20,566 nt of DNA from JARRQB01 sp965368585. Its GTDB lineage: Bacteria; Pseudomonadota; Gammaproteobacteria; Chromatiales; Chromatiaceae. The position numbers and the translations under genes are program-made. The notes below the pieces were generated by a model that did not search any database, was not told the origin of the DNA, and worked only from the letters and a program-made list of their open reading frames with translations. The stretch covers positions 1-20,566 of the forward strand of contig CBDUNM010000089.1 in NCBI GenBank assembly GCA_965368585.1. Reading direction: 5' to 3'. Shown piece by piece: positions 13,958 through 20,566 of this stretch; positions within the stretch are counted from its first letter, which is position 1, and each line of letters begins with the position of its first letter.

Positions 13958-14851
13958 ATGGACAAGCTGGGGTGTATGCGGGCATTTGTCGCGGTCGTGG
14001 AGGCAGGCGGATTCTCAGACGCAGCACGCCGTATGGGCGTGTCCAAGGCCACGGTCAGCAAGCAGGTCGGCCAGCTCGAAGCAGACCTCGGTGTTCGCCT
14101 GCTGCATCGAACCACCCGCCGAGTCAATGCGACGAGCAGCGGGCAGGCCTATTTCGAACAATGCCGACCGCTCTTGGTGGAACTGGACGAACTCGACGCG
14201 GCGATGCATTCGAACACCTCGGAACCCAGGGGCGAGCTGCGGGTGACGGCCCCGGTCTCGTTTGCGGAACTGCACCTGATGCGCGCCGTATCAGGTTTTT
14301 CCGGCCGATATCCCGAGGTTCGGGTCAATCTCATCCTGAGCGACAGCTTCATGGACCTGGTGGATGAGCGGATCGACGTGGCGGTTCGAATTGGCGACCT
14401 CGAAGACTCCACTTTGGTCGCGCGTAAGCTCGGGAGCATGTCCTTACTGATTTGTGCGGCTCCCGGCTATCTCGATAAGCACGGCGAGCCAACCCGTCCG
14501 GAGCAGCTATCCGATCACCTCTGCGTGATAGACAGTAACCACCCGGCCGGCACGCGTTGGACTGTTGGCGACGCGGAGAATGCCGTCACGATCAACTTGA
14601 CAGCCAAGGTACTGGTCAACAGCGCCCGCGCTGCCAGGGAATTGACACTGTTGGGCGAGGGAATCAGCTATCTGCCGTCGTTTGCAGTAGCGGATGACAT
14701 CGCAGACGGGCGGTTGCGGCAGTTGCTGCCGAACCATGCGTCTGCGCCATTGGGCATCTATGCGATGTATCCCCACCGCCGACACTTGTCTGCCAAGGTC
14801 AGGCTTTTCATCGAGCACCTCGTCGAACACTGCAAAGACACGTGCGTTTGA
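13958..14851 (+). CDS. LysR family transcriptional regulator (YhaJ/aromatic-responsive type)
   Basis: A 297-residue LysR regulator of normal length. The N-terminal HTH (about residues 1-60) reads MDKLGCMRAFVAVVEAGGFS and VSKATVSKQVGQLEADLGVRLLHRTTRR. A co-inducer domain follows with DLVDERIDVAVRIGDLEDST and the C-terminal PHRRHLSAKVRLFIEHL typical of the CrgA/YhaJ-like branch. ATG 13958 is preferred: the upstream in-frame TTG at 13934 adds eight residues that the family lacks. It is divergent from the DoxX gene, with a nested palindrome between them. I infer that it activates the DoxX-led operon in response to quinones or aromatic breakdown products, as YhaJ does for yqjF. No lesion seen. Confidence 0.92.
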   Translation: MDKLGCMRAFVAVVEAGGFSDAARRMGVSKATVSKQVGQLEADLGVRLLHRTTRRVNATSSGQAYFEQCRPLLVELDELDAAMHSNTSEPRGELRVTAPVSFAELHLMRAVSGFSGRYPEVRVNLILSDSFMDLVDERIDVAVRIGDLEDSTLVARKLGSMSLLICAAPGYLDKHGEPTRPEQLSDHLCVIDSNHPAGTRWTVGDAENAVTINLTAKVLVNSARAARELTLLGEGISYLPSFAVADDIADGRLRQLLPNHASAPLGIYAMYPHRRHLSAKVRLFIEHLVEHCKDTCV

Positions 14852-15072
14852 GATATAGCCCGTATGCAGCGCGCTGATTGGCTGGCTACAAACCGACGGC
14901 CTTCGGTGATAGAACCACCCAGTCGGCGACCTCGGAAACACCCGCTCGACGATACAGACACCATCCGCGTTCTCGGCCAGCTGTCCGACCCGCTACAATG
15001 TAGGCTCATACGCCGCCCAGAAATTCCCATTGCCTGGTATGCGTCCCTCTTGACTCTACGGAAAACGATGCC

Positions 15073-16773
15073 TTGTTCGACGCACTCCGCCACACCATCA
15101 GACACGATCTGAGCTTCTCCTCCATCCGCTCCAATCTATTGGCCGGTTTGACGGTAGGCATCATCGCACTGCCACTGTCCATGGCGCTTGCCATCGCCAG
15201 TGGCGTACCTCCTCAACACGGCCTCTATACCTCCATCATCGCTGGAATCGTCATCGCGGCGACCGGCGGCTCCACCGTCAATATTTCGGGACCGACAGCG
15301 GCATTCGTCGTCGTACTATTGCCCATCGTTCAGCAATTCGGCCTGGGCGGTTTGCTGATCAGCGGATTCATGGCGGGAGTCATCCTCGTGCTACTGGGTC
15401 TCATTCGTTTGGGGCGCCTGATCGAGATTGTTCCTTATCCCGTCGTCATCGGTTTTACCGCTGGCATTGCCGTCGTGATCGCGACATTACAGATCAAAGA
15501 CCTCCTCGGCCTGGAAATCGCCTCGCTGGACGGCCACTTCACAGACAAGATCGCGCAGATAGTGCAGGCCCTTCCGACCCTGAAGATCGAGGAAGTGCTG
15601 ATCGGCGCCGTGACGCTGACGGTGCTGCTGGTATGGCCCCGCCTGCATCTGCGCATACCCGGACATCTGGTGGCAATATTGACCGGCTCGCTGCTTGCCT
15701 GGTGGCTCAATACTGTCGGCGAGACACCCGTGATCGCGACCATCAGCACTCGGTTTCACTACGTGCTCGACGGGATCGGCGGCAACGGCATACCACCGAT
15801 CCTGCCCGAGTTCGCGTGGCTCTCGGCTCTGCCCAATGCAGCCGGACAGCCGATCGGACTGAGTTTCGATCTGGTAAGGCAGTTGCTACCGGCCGCTCTG
15901 ACGATCGCGGTACTCGGCGCGATCGAATCGCTGCTGTGCGCCGTGGTGGCCGATGGTATGACCGGAAAACGGCATAGCCCCAACGATGAACTGATCGGAC
16001 AGGGCATAGGCAACATGATCGGCCCCTTCTTCGGCGGCATTCCAGCGACTGCCGCGATTGCGCGCACGGCTGCGAACATACGCGCCGGCGGCACCATGCC
16101 GCTTGCGGCAGTGACCCATGGCGTTTTCATTCTCATTGCAATCTTGTTTCTCGCCCCCCTGCTCGGCTACATCCCGATGTCAGCGATGGCGGCATTGTTG
16201 CTGGTGGTCGCCTGGAACATGAGTGAAGCGAGACACTTCATGAGAACGGTACGCATCGCCCCACGTGATGACAAGCTGGTGCTGTTGACCTGCTTCAGCC
16301 TCACTATCCTTTTTGACATGACCATCGCGGTCGGCGTCGGCCTGGCGCTCGCCGGCACCTTGTTCGTTCGCCGCACCGGCGACCTCACCCAGACCCGGCC
16401 TGTCCGCCCGGCGCACGACAACCTGGAGAATATCCCGGATTCGATCGCGATCTACGATGTCAATGGCCCCCTGTTTTTCGGGTCTGCGTATAAGGCCCTG
16501 CACAGTCTCACCGAGGTCACCCCGCAGGTGCGTGTAGTCATCCTGGATATGTCGGAGGTAAGCCTGCTGGACATGAGCGCGATCGTCGCAATGGAATCGA
16601 TTGTGGAGAACCTGCGCAAACGTGGTGTCGGCCTGGTAATCAACAACCTGCAGCCGCGGATGCTGCTTAAACTTCGTCGCGCCGGCATACGCCGCCGTCA
16701 GGGCAGCATTTTGTTTTCGCGCGATCTCCGTGAGGCCATCAAGAAAGGCCGCGAACTGGCCGGCGAAGCCTGA
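15073..16773 (+). CDS. SulP family anion permease with C-terminal STAS domain
   Basis: A 566-residue inner-membrane transporter of the SLC26/SulP family, which moves sulfate, bicarbonate or dicarboxylates; bacterial size is 500-600. The core has the family signature near residues 25-70 (LAGLTVGIIALPLSMALAIA, SGVPPQHGLYTSIIAG) and NISGPTAAFVVVL. GNMIGPFFGGIPATAAIART is the second conserved segment. The STAS domain (about 455-555) contains VVILDMSEVSLLDMSA, with Ser at the phosphorylatable position used in anti-sigma antagonists. The frame opens at TTG 15073 (MFDALRH); no ATG suits, and the ribosome site is weak. A TACAAT at 14994-14999 may be a -10 box. It is convergent with the decayed ferredoxin operon. 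The substrate is not deducible. Confidence 0.93.
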   Translation: MFDALRHTIRHDLSFSSIRSNLLAGLTVGIIALPLSMALAIASGVPPQHGLYTSIIAGIVIAATGGSTVNISGPTAAFVVVLLPIVQQFGLGGLLISGFMAGVILVLLGLIRLGRLIEIVPYPVVIGFTAGIAVVIATLQIKDLLGLEIASLDGHFTDKIAQIVQALPTLKIEEVLIGAVTLTVLLVWPRLHLRIPGHLVAILTGSLLAWWLNTVGETPVIATISTRFHYVLDGIGGNGIPPILPEFAWLSALPNAAGQPIGLSFDLVRQLLPAALTIAVLGAIESLLCAVVADGMTGKRHSPNDELIGQGIGNMIGPFFGGIPATAAIARTAANIRAGGTMPLAAVTHGVFILIAILFLAPLLGYIPMSAMAALLLVVAWNMSEARHFMRTVRIAPRDDKLVLLTCFSLTILFDMTIAVGVGLALAGTLFVRRTGDLTQTRPVRPAHDNLENIPDSIAIYDVNGPLFFGSAYKALHSLTEVTPQVRVVILDMSEVSLLDMSAIVAMESIVENLRKRGVGLVINNLQPRMLLKLRRAGIRRRQGSILFSRDLREAIKKGRELAGEA

Positions 16774-16794
16774 GATTGTGCTCAACTGCCCCCA

Positions 16795-17252
16795 TCAGGT
16801 GAGGTGATATGCCATGGTTTTCCTGTTTGAAGCTCGTTGTTTCGCACTCGAAGCGTCTTTGATCTGATCGAGATATTGCCTCATCGGGATGACCGAACCC
16901 GTCAAGGCCAGAACGACGCCCGGGCTGTCGAAAGTCGTCAGAATGGTGATCAGCGCATCGAAGGGCGAAACACTGGCCTCGTAGAATCTCGGCAGCGCGA
17001 TCAGGAACGAGTGAACAACACCCCCCGCCGAACAGCCGACGAACTTCTGAACACCCAAGACCGTGCTGCACCTGAGGGCACTGAAGAAGTATCGGTTGCT
17101 CCCCGCCAGGAAGGTCGGTAGGGAAGCGGCCTCGTTCAGCGACGCGCGCCCGGGGAAGTCCTCCAGGGCGTCACGGCGAGAAACATCACAGATAAGACGA
17201 CGAATACCAGGATGGCGCCGAGCAGGTGGCACTTCCTGATGCCGGAATTCAT
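16795..17252 (-). pseudogene. Small membrane protein gene, frameshifted
   Basis: ATG 17252 begins two bases after the ferredoxin stop. It encodes MNSGIRKCHLLGAILVFVVL with a clear hydrophobic helix (to MFLAVTP) and stops at 17136 after 38 codons. In another phase a frame overlaps it and runs on to TGA 16797-16795, carrying FPGRASLNEAASLPTFLAGS and two more hydrophobic stretches (around FVGCSAGGVVHSFLIAL and DALITILTTF). Joined, the product would be about 150 residues with three or four helices. I do not recognise the family. One frameshift near 17140-17160 is the simplest reading. It is the last gene of the eroded three-gene operon. Confidence 0.55.
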
Positions 17253-17254
17253 GA

Positions 17255-17461
17255 TCAATCCCAGGAGACGACGACCGGAATCGACCTTTCCGGCGTAGTG
17301 GTGATGGCGCCTACCGGACATTACATCCGACACAAGTGACAGACCCGACACTCCACCCCGTATCTGATAGCGGCCGTTCCGGTTCTTTCGTCGCTGCGGA
17401 TCACATCCGTGGGGCAGGACTGAACACAGGTCCCACAGCCGATCCAGCCGTTGATAGCCAT
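17255..17461 (-). pseudogene. 2[4Fe-4S] ferredoxin with internal stop codon
   Basis: ATG 17461 follows GGGGAGAGACCG. The frame reads MAINGWIGCGTCVQSCPTDV, then CRVCHLCRM, then TAA at 17323-17321, and continues in the same frame as CPVGAITTTPERSIPVVVSW to a TGA at 17257-17255. Ferredoxins of this type have CRVCHLCRMYCPVGAI, so the TAA occupies the place of a Tyr codon (TAC/TAT) and removes the last ligand Cys. In the first cluster a Trp (TGG) sits where the first ligand Cys of CxxCxxCxxxCP is expected. Both clusters are therefore damaged. Such ferredoxins serve as electron carriers for flavoprotein or other reductases; no partner reductase remains here. It sits between the frameshifted exported Cys protein and the frameshifted membrane protein. 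Confidence 0.8.
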
Positions 17462-17480
17462 CGGTCTCTCCCCGTTCGCG

Positions 17481-17758
17481 TTACCGTCTGTCCTCACGTC
17501 GCTCAGGGGCGTTTTCGGGAACGCAGGCCAGTTGGTCGTGGCGGCGGATTTCGCAGGCCCCTTGCAAGGTCTCGCCGCGCCGGCCGGTAAAGCTGCAGCT
17601 GCCGCCTTCACTGGCGGAGGCACAGGCTTCGCTTAGATCGCCTCCGGCGGCGGCCCATGCCGGCCTCGGCCCTGGCGGTCGCCAGCAGGGCGCTCGGCGA
17701 AAGTACAAGCCGCCAGGACCAAAGAAAAGCCCAAAGTAGTCATCTCCAAGCGTTTCAT
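17481..17758 (-). pseudogene. Exported small Cys-rich protein, two frameshifts
   Basis: GAGGAGAAACCGTC precedes ATG 17758. The first frame gives MKRLEMTTLGFSLVLAACTF, a signal-peptide start, and stops about 42 codons on. A second phase supplies SALLATARAEA, a plausible end of a signal peptide, and a third phase reads DLSEACASASEGGSCSFTGR and GACEIRRHDQLACVPENAP to TAA 17483-17481. The C-terminal part resembles small periplasmic proteins of the pattern C-x-G-x-x-CSFTGRxGET-x-x-G-x-C-x-x-LxCVP. Two indels are needed to restore one protein of about 90 residues. It is the first gene of the eroded operon and ends about 20 bp before the ferredoxin start. Confidence 0.65.
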
Positions 17759-17781
17759 GACGGTTTCTCCTCGTATCGGTG

Positions 17782-17803
17782 CATTGACCGTGTTAGGTCA
17801 ATG
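17782..17803 (-). promoter_or_regulatory. Inverted repeat upstream of the eroded operon, candidate operator
   Basis: CATTGACC (17782-17789), GTGTTA, GGTCAATG (17796-17803) is a perfect 8-bp inverted repeat about 24 bp before the first gene's start codon, on the 5' side of its ribosome site. Its minus-strand reading includes TTGACC. It may be an operator or a leader hairpin. Confidence 0.45.
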
Positions 17804-18057
17804 TCTGTTGCTGTTGACTTTCAATCGGCGACACGGCGTGCCACACGGTGTTCGTTTCAGGTTCAAGGCTAAGACCCAATCGCGCATTCAAAAGGCATGA
17901 AGTGTGAAGAAACCAAGAATTCCGCGCCGGTCCGACACTGCTCCCCTACGCTACCGGAATATCCGCTATTTCTCCGCAATTCTTCCCAGTTTGGCGTTCA
18001 GTATCCTGACACAGGGGCACCAGCCGGCCCCTTTCGCACCACAGAGGAACACAGCTC

Positions 18058-19035
18058 ATGAAGCCAAAACTGCTTTATCCCTTGTTCGTGATAACCACTG
18101 CGTTGAGTACCGGACTGTCCCTGCCATCATTCGGCTCAGAATCGGCGACCGCGAACCAATACGCTGCCGATTCGGAGAAAGGCCCCCCTGGGTCACAGCA
18201 ACTCTCAACGGGTATGAATCAGGTACAGGCTATGCATGCACAGCTGCTGCAACGGGTCCGCGAACAGGGGAAGCAACGCGCTGCGAAGGCTGCTTTCAGC
18301 CTGGCTCTCTTGTCGCTGGAGAACGATGACCGAGGTAAAGCAGCAGAACTACTGGGCGAAGCGGTGATGTTACAACCCAGGAACACCGACTACCTGCGAG
18401 CCGCTTCGCGGATGGCATTCGAGCTGAACAACTACCAAGCGGCCGAGGCCTATCTGCTTAGTATGGCCGGGATATACCGCAGAGCCTCCGATACGGACGG
18501 TACGAAGCTCATCGGTGTAATCGATGACCTCGCTACCCTTTACCTCGCGCAGGGCAGGAGGTCCGCGTCGCGATCCGCGTTGATTGAGGGACTCGCGGCA
18601 AGGACAGAACTCTATGGCGAGCATGACCCCAGGTTGGTTGACAACCTCTACCGCCTGGCCGAACTGGAACTGGCCTCCGCCAACGCTGGTGCGGCAAAAG
18701 ACCAACTCGCACGCGCAATCCGCATCCTGGATGACTCCCCGGCTGCCATCGGCGACCACGAAGGGGCCGCGCTGCTGCACAACATCGGCGAACTGCTCCG
18801 CGTGAGTCGGCAGTACCCCGAGGCCGAAAGCGCTTACACAAAAGCAATGGCACTGTGGAACGGCTCACCGGTCCGCAATCTGCGAGGGATTGCGATGACG
18901 CAGGCAAGTCTCGCCCGCCTCCGCACCGCACGCAGTGCGGCATCTACGACCGTCAACCCGGATCACGACCAACCAAGACAAGGCGCACCCGCCGTTTCAT
19001 CGCTGGTGGCCGAGTCGGCGCGGAAGCAACTGTGA
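18058..19035 (+). CDS. Exported tetratricopeptide-repeat (TPR) protein
   Basis: A 325-residue protein with an N-terminal signal peptide (MKPKLLYPLFVITTALSTGL, cleavage near residue 26, PSFGS) and thus a periplasmic or envelope location. Residues about 75-300 are helical TPR-like repeats: KAAELLGEAVMLQPRNTDYL, YQAAEAYLLSMAGIYRRA, LATLYLAQGRRSASRSALIE, LYGEHDPRLVDNLYRLAELE and LLRVSRQYPEAESAYTKAMAL. The phrase LYGEHDPR-x-(V/A)-x-N-L is common in tandem TPR scaffolds. Such proteins act as protein-binding scaffolds; no enzymatic domain is present. GAGGAA lies about ten bases before ATG 18058. The C-terminal tail is disordered-looking. The downstream CDGSH-like gene begins about 40 bp after the stop, so the two may be cotranscribed. 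Confidence 0.85.
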   Translation: MKPKLLYPLFVITTALSTGLSLPSFGSESATANQYAADSEKGPPGSQQLSTGMNQVQAMHAQLLQRVREQGKQRAAKAAFSLALLSLENDDRGKAAELLGEAVMLQPRNTDYLRAASRMAFELNNYQAAEAYLLSMAGIYRRASDTDGTKLIGVIDDLATLYLAQGRRSASRSALIEGLAARTELYGEHDPRLVDNLYRLAELELASANAGAAKDQLARAIRILDDSPAAIGDHEGAALLHNIGELLRVSRQYPEAESAYTKAMALWNGSPVRNLRGIAMTQASLARLRTARSAASTTVNPDHDQPRQGAPAVSSLVAESARKQL

Positions 19036-19075
19036 AAACGCCGCGACCAGCCATGTCCGGAGGAAGTCTGTGGAA

Positions 19076-19297
19076 ATGAAAATCACCTACCATTGGTGTT
19101 CCTGCGGCGGAAAAGCGGAGCGTGCCTTTCAACAAATGGAAGACGTTGGAAACATGGAGGCCGCAAGCGTCTCGTTCACTGCAGACAAGTCGGGAACGGT
19201 GCAACTATGCCGGTGCAAAACCAACCAGGCGGCGCTCCCCCATTTCGGCCCGGCCCAAAGACCGGCCGATAAGGAACCGCTCCGCGTTTCCGGTTAA
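19076..19297 (+). pseudogene. CDGSH-like protein with lost cluster motifs
   Basis: A 73-codon intact frame: MKITYHWCSCGGKAERAFQQ, then SVSFTADKSGTVQLCRCKT, then ALPHFGPAQ. It parallels the intact CDGSH protein at 12734 (YYWCACG, FTADKTGTVYLCGCK) in order and spacing. Each finger keeps the Cys-x-Cys pair but lacks the P-x-CDG-x-H part, so it cannot bind a [2Fe-2S] cluster in the known way. GGAGGAAG sits 9-11 bases before ATG 19076, and an in-frame GTG at 19070 is an alternative start. It follows the TPR gene and overlaps the start of the BaeS remnant. It may be decaying or a diverged, differently functioning protein; I favour decay because its surroundings are decayed. Confidence 0.6.
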
Positions 19298-19809
19298 AAG
19301 TACCAATCTGCGAATCCAGTCGCGCCTATTGCTCGTGTTCTCCGGCGTCATCACGCTGGTTTTGGTGGCGAGGATGATCGCAGTGAACCGCAGCTTCCAG
19401 CGTGGACCGGGGGACTATCTCGACCAGGTCGAGCACCAGCGGCTCGACACGACCGCCATCACCCTAGCGAACGCCTATGGCGAGGCCGGCGACGGGTCAT
19501 TCGTTCGCTTTAACGGACCCTTGTGGACAAATCTACTCGATCAAGCGCTGGGCCGCTCCGGCCGCCTTGGCGCGATTCCGCCTCCTGGCCCATCATCCCA
19601 ACAAGCGCTGCCCGCTCCATTTCGAGCGGGAGCCCCTCCCTTGCCGGATGGCAGACACGGGAAGCAGCCGTCCGACGTGCCGGCTGCAGCGTGAGAATCG
19701 GCGCCGGATCGGGAGCAGATCGCAAGCGACCGGGGCGAAATCAACGCACTCGCCGGAAATGGTGCATGTCGTATTCTCGTGCAAGATTCGGAATCCGGCG
19801 CCCGCTGAA
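19293..19809 (+). pseudogene. BaeS-type sensor histidine kinase remnant
   Basis: The frame reads KSTNLRIQSRLLLVFSGVIT with a membrane helix (to about VLVARMI), then NRSFQRGPGDYLDQVEHQRL, ITLANAYGEAGDGSFVRF and LWTNLLDQALG. This is the N-terminal periplasmic-sensor pattern of BaeS-like kinases (SFxRGFxDYLxxxExxRL, WxFLR). The expected start codon is replaced by GTT (19293). The frame ends at about 19694, and the HAMP, phospho-acceptor His and ATPase domains are missing. A different phase (about 19709-19809) ends RILVQDSESGAR then TGA, which may be the original C-terminal end. An internal deletion of about 1 kb would explain this. The stop lies eight bases before the position where the regulator gene started before element insertion. 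Confidence 0.7.
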
Positions 19810-19812
19810 TAG

Positions 19813-20128
19813 ATAATCCTAGAATCCTCAGTTGACCGCTTGGAGTAAAACGCAAGTGATTGGTTTACCGCAAACGATGCGCCGTGATGAGATTCACTCG
19901 CTGGGTGAATGTCGCTACGACCCCCAGGGCACGCTCCGCGCGGCGCCTGGTTGCGTTAGAACTCGTTGGAATAGATCAACTATTACTGCGGGCATCCTGC
20001 CCTTCGCCCTATGGGCCAGCAATAGCTGTTCAAATCGCTCCAAGCGATTTAGTCCGCCTCGCTATGCCTTGCCACGCACCACGCGGAACATACCCTGGAA
20101 GCCGTCCAACTGAGGATTCTAGGATAAT
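19813..20128. repeat. 5-bp target duplication ATAAT flanking the 306-bp element
   Basis: ATAAT at 19813-19817 and again at 20124-20128 lies immediately outside the two inverted ends. This is the footprint of a transposition event. The right copy supplies the AT of the regulator's ATG. Confidence 0.8.
19818..20123. mobile_element. 306-bp MITE-like element (or internally deleted insertion sequence)
   Basis: Its ends are perfect 17-bp inverted repeats: CCTAGAATCCTCAGTTG at 19818-19834 and its complement CAACTGAGGATTCTAGG at 20107-20123. ATAAT duplications flank both sides. The interior has no transposase and no credible gene. It does carry a perfect hairpin AAATCGCT-CCA-AGCGATTT (20032-20050). 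The size, ends and target duplication define a non-autonomous element mobilised by a transposase elsewhere in the genome. I cannot assign the IS family; a 5-bp duplication is compatible with several. It sits exactly between the BaeS remnant and the BaeR-type fragment. Confidence 0.85.
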
Positions 20129-20495
20129 GGGAGCAGATAACACGCCCGTGGAACGCCCTCTTGTTCTTATCGTCGAAGACGAAACCAAGTTGGCCGAGAT
20201 TCTCAGCGAATACCTGCGGCAGGCCGGCTTCCGCACCGAGCGGCTGGAAAGGGGTGACCGGGTTGTTTCTTTTGTCGAAAGTCAGGTACCGGACCTGGTG
20301 CTGTTGGACCTGATGTTGCCGGGACGCGACGGCAAGGAGGTTTGCCGGGATCTACGCCGCTTTTCGAAGGTGCCGATCATCATTCCGTTGAATTCGTTCG
20401 CCAAGGCCAGGATAAGCCCCTGCACCGCCGCCTCGGGAAAAGGTTCGGCCAGACGTATTGCCCGGGATGGTTGTTTTGCGATTACTGCGGAGTAA
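20127..20495 (+). pseudogene. BaeR/OmpR-type response regulator, truncated receiver
   Basis: From ATG 20127 the receiver domain reads VLIVEDETKLAEILSEYLRQ with acidic residues Glu17 and Asp18, then DLVLLDLMLPGRDGKEVCR with the phospho-acceptor Asp61, then VPIII at about residues 82-86. There homology stops: the next residues PLNSFAKARIS do not match the expected VTAR segment, and the frame ends at TAA 20495. The last receiver strand/helix with its Lys and the whole DNA-binding winged helix are missing. The truncation point lies near 20384. It was the second gene of a BaeS-BaeR-type envelope-stress operon. The ATG lies partly in the element's target duplication, so the original start is retained, but the upstream operon transcript is interrupted. 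Confidence 0.8.
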
Positions 20496-20566
20496 GCGAG
20501 TTGTGAATGAGGGCCGTTGACGGGTGCGCCATCTCTTTGTTCAGTGCGGTTCGATCCCGGTGCGAT

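Noticed and set aside
17321..17323. TAA in the ferredoxin read as a recoded codon (programmed read-through)
   Set aside because: No recoding element is visible, the first cluster is also damaged, and the neighbouring operon genes are frameshifted, so decay is simpler.
19860..20126. N-terminal extension of the response regulator read through the 306-bp element
   Set aside because: The extension lies inside the inserted element and has no similarity to receivers; the receiver starts at ATG 20127.
1..20566. CRISPR arrays, prophage genes, toxin-antitoxin pairs or a defence island
   Set aside because: No regularly spaced direct repeats, no phage structural, integrase or Cas-like proteins, and no small gene pair with toxin or antitoxin features were found on either strand.

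Overview
The window looks like an accessory or decaying stretch of a moderately GC-rich proteobacterial chromosome. A gammaproteobacterium is my best guess from the style of the TetR, AraC, LysR, SulP and BaeS-like proteins, but nothing here fixes the species. There is no rRNA, no complete tRNA, no CRISPR array and no phage module.

Layout, left to right. (1) 1-1510: the 5' part of a short-chain dehydrogenase (minus) divergent from a TetR regulator, with related operator-like sites in front of both. (2) 1511-2166: no intact gene, with a possible IS5-type transposase remnant. (3) 2167-4120: a second TetR gene (minus) divergent from a SAM-dependent methyltransferase. (4) 4121-5002: a gene-free stretch with a terminator hairpin and a 116-bp imperfect inverted repeat. 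(5) 5003-6808: an ABC half-transporter, followed by a hairpin and a small frameshifted ORF. (6) 7298-9248: an NmrA-type NAD(P)-binding protein divergent from an AraC regulator. (7) 9630-10034: a small exported Cys-rich protein of unknown function. (8) 10255-11370: an Old Yellow Enzyme. (9) 11371-12397: gene-free, with a coding fragment and hairpins. (10) 12398-14851: a minus-strand cluster read as DoxX, truncated glutathionyl-hydroquinone reductase, two-finger CDGSH protein and internally deleted DodA-type dioxygenase, divergent from a LysR regulator. It resembles the E. coli yqjF-yqjG/yhaJ neighbourhood. (11) 15073-16773: a SulP anion transporter. (12) 16795-17758: a three-gene minus-strand operon (small exported Cys protein, 2[4Fe-4S] ferredoxin, small membrane protein) in which every gene carries a frameshift or stop. 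(13) 18058-19297: an exported TPR protein followed by a CDGSH-like protein that has lost its cluster-binding motifs. (14) 19293-20495: a ruined BaeS/BaeR-type two-component operon, split by a 306-bp mobile element with 17-bp inverted ends and a 5-bp target duplication.

The intact genes share a theme of electrophile, quinone and redox handling under local regulators: SDR, NmrA-type protein, Old Yellow Enzyme, DoxX and CDGSH, with two TetR, one AraC and one LysR. Around them at least eight genes are broken by different lesions (point stop, frameshift, internal deletion, truncation, element insertion). I found no convincing undescribed multi-gene defence or biosynthetic system. The best leads are the 306-bp element at the baeR start codon, the eroded ferredoxin operon, the CDGSH-like protein without its motifs, and the mutually similar operator sites of the first TetR/SDR pair.
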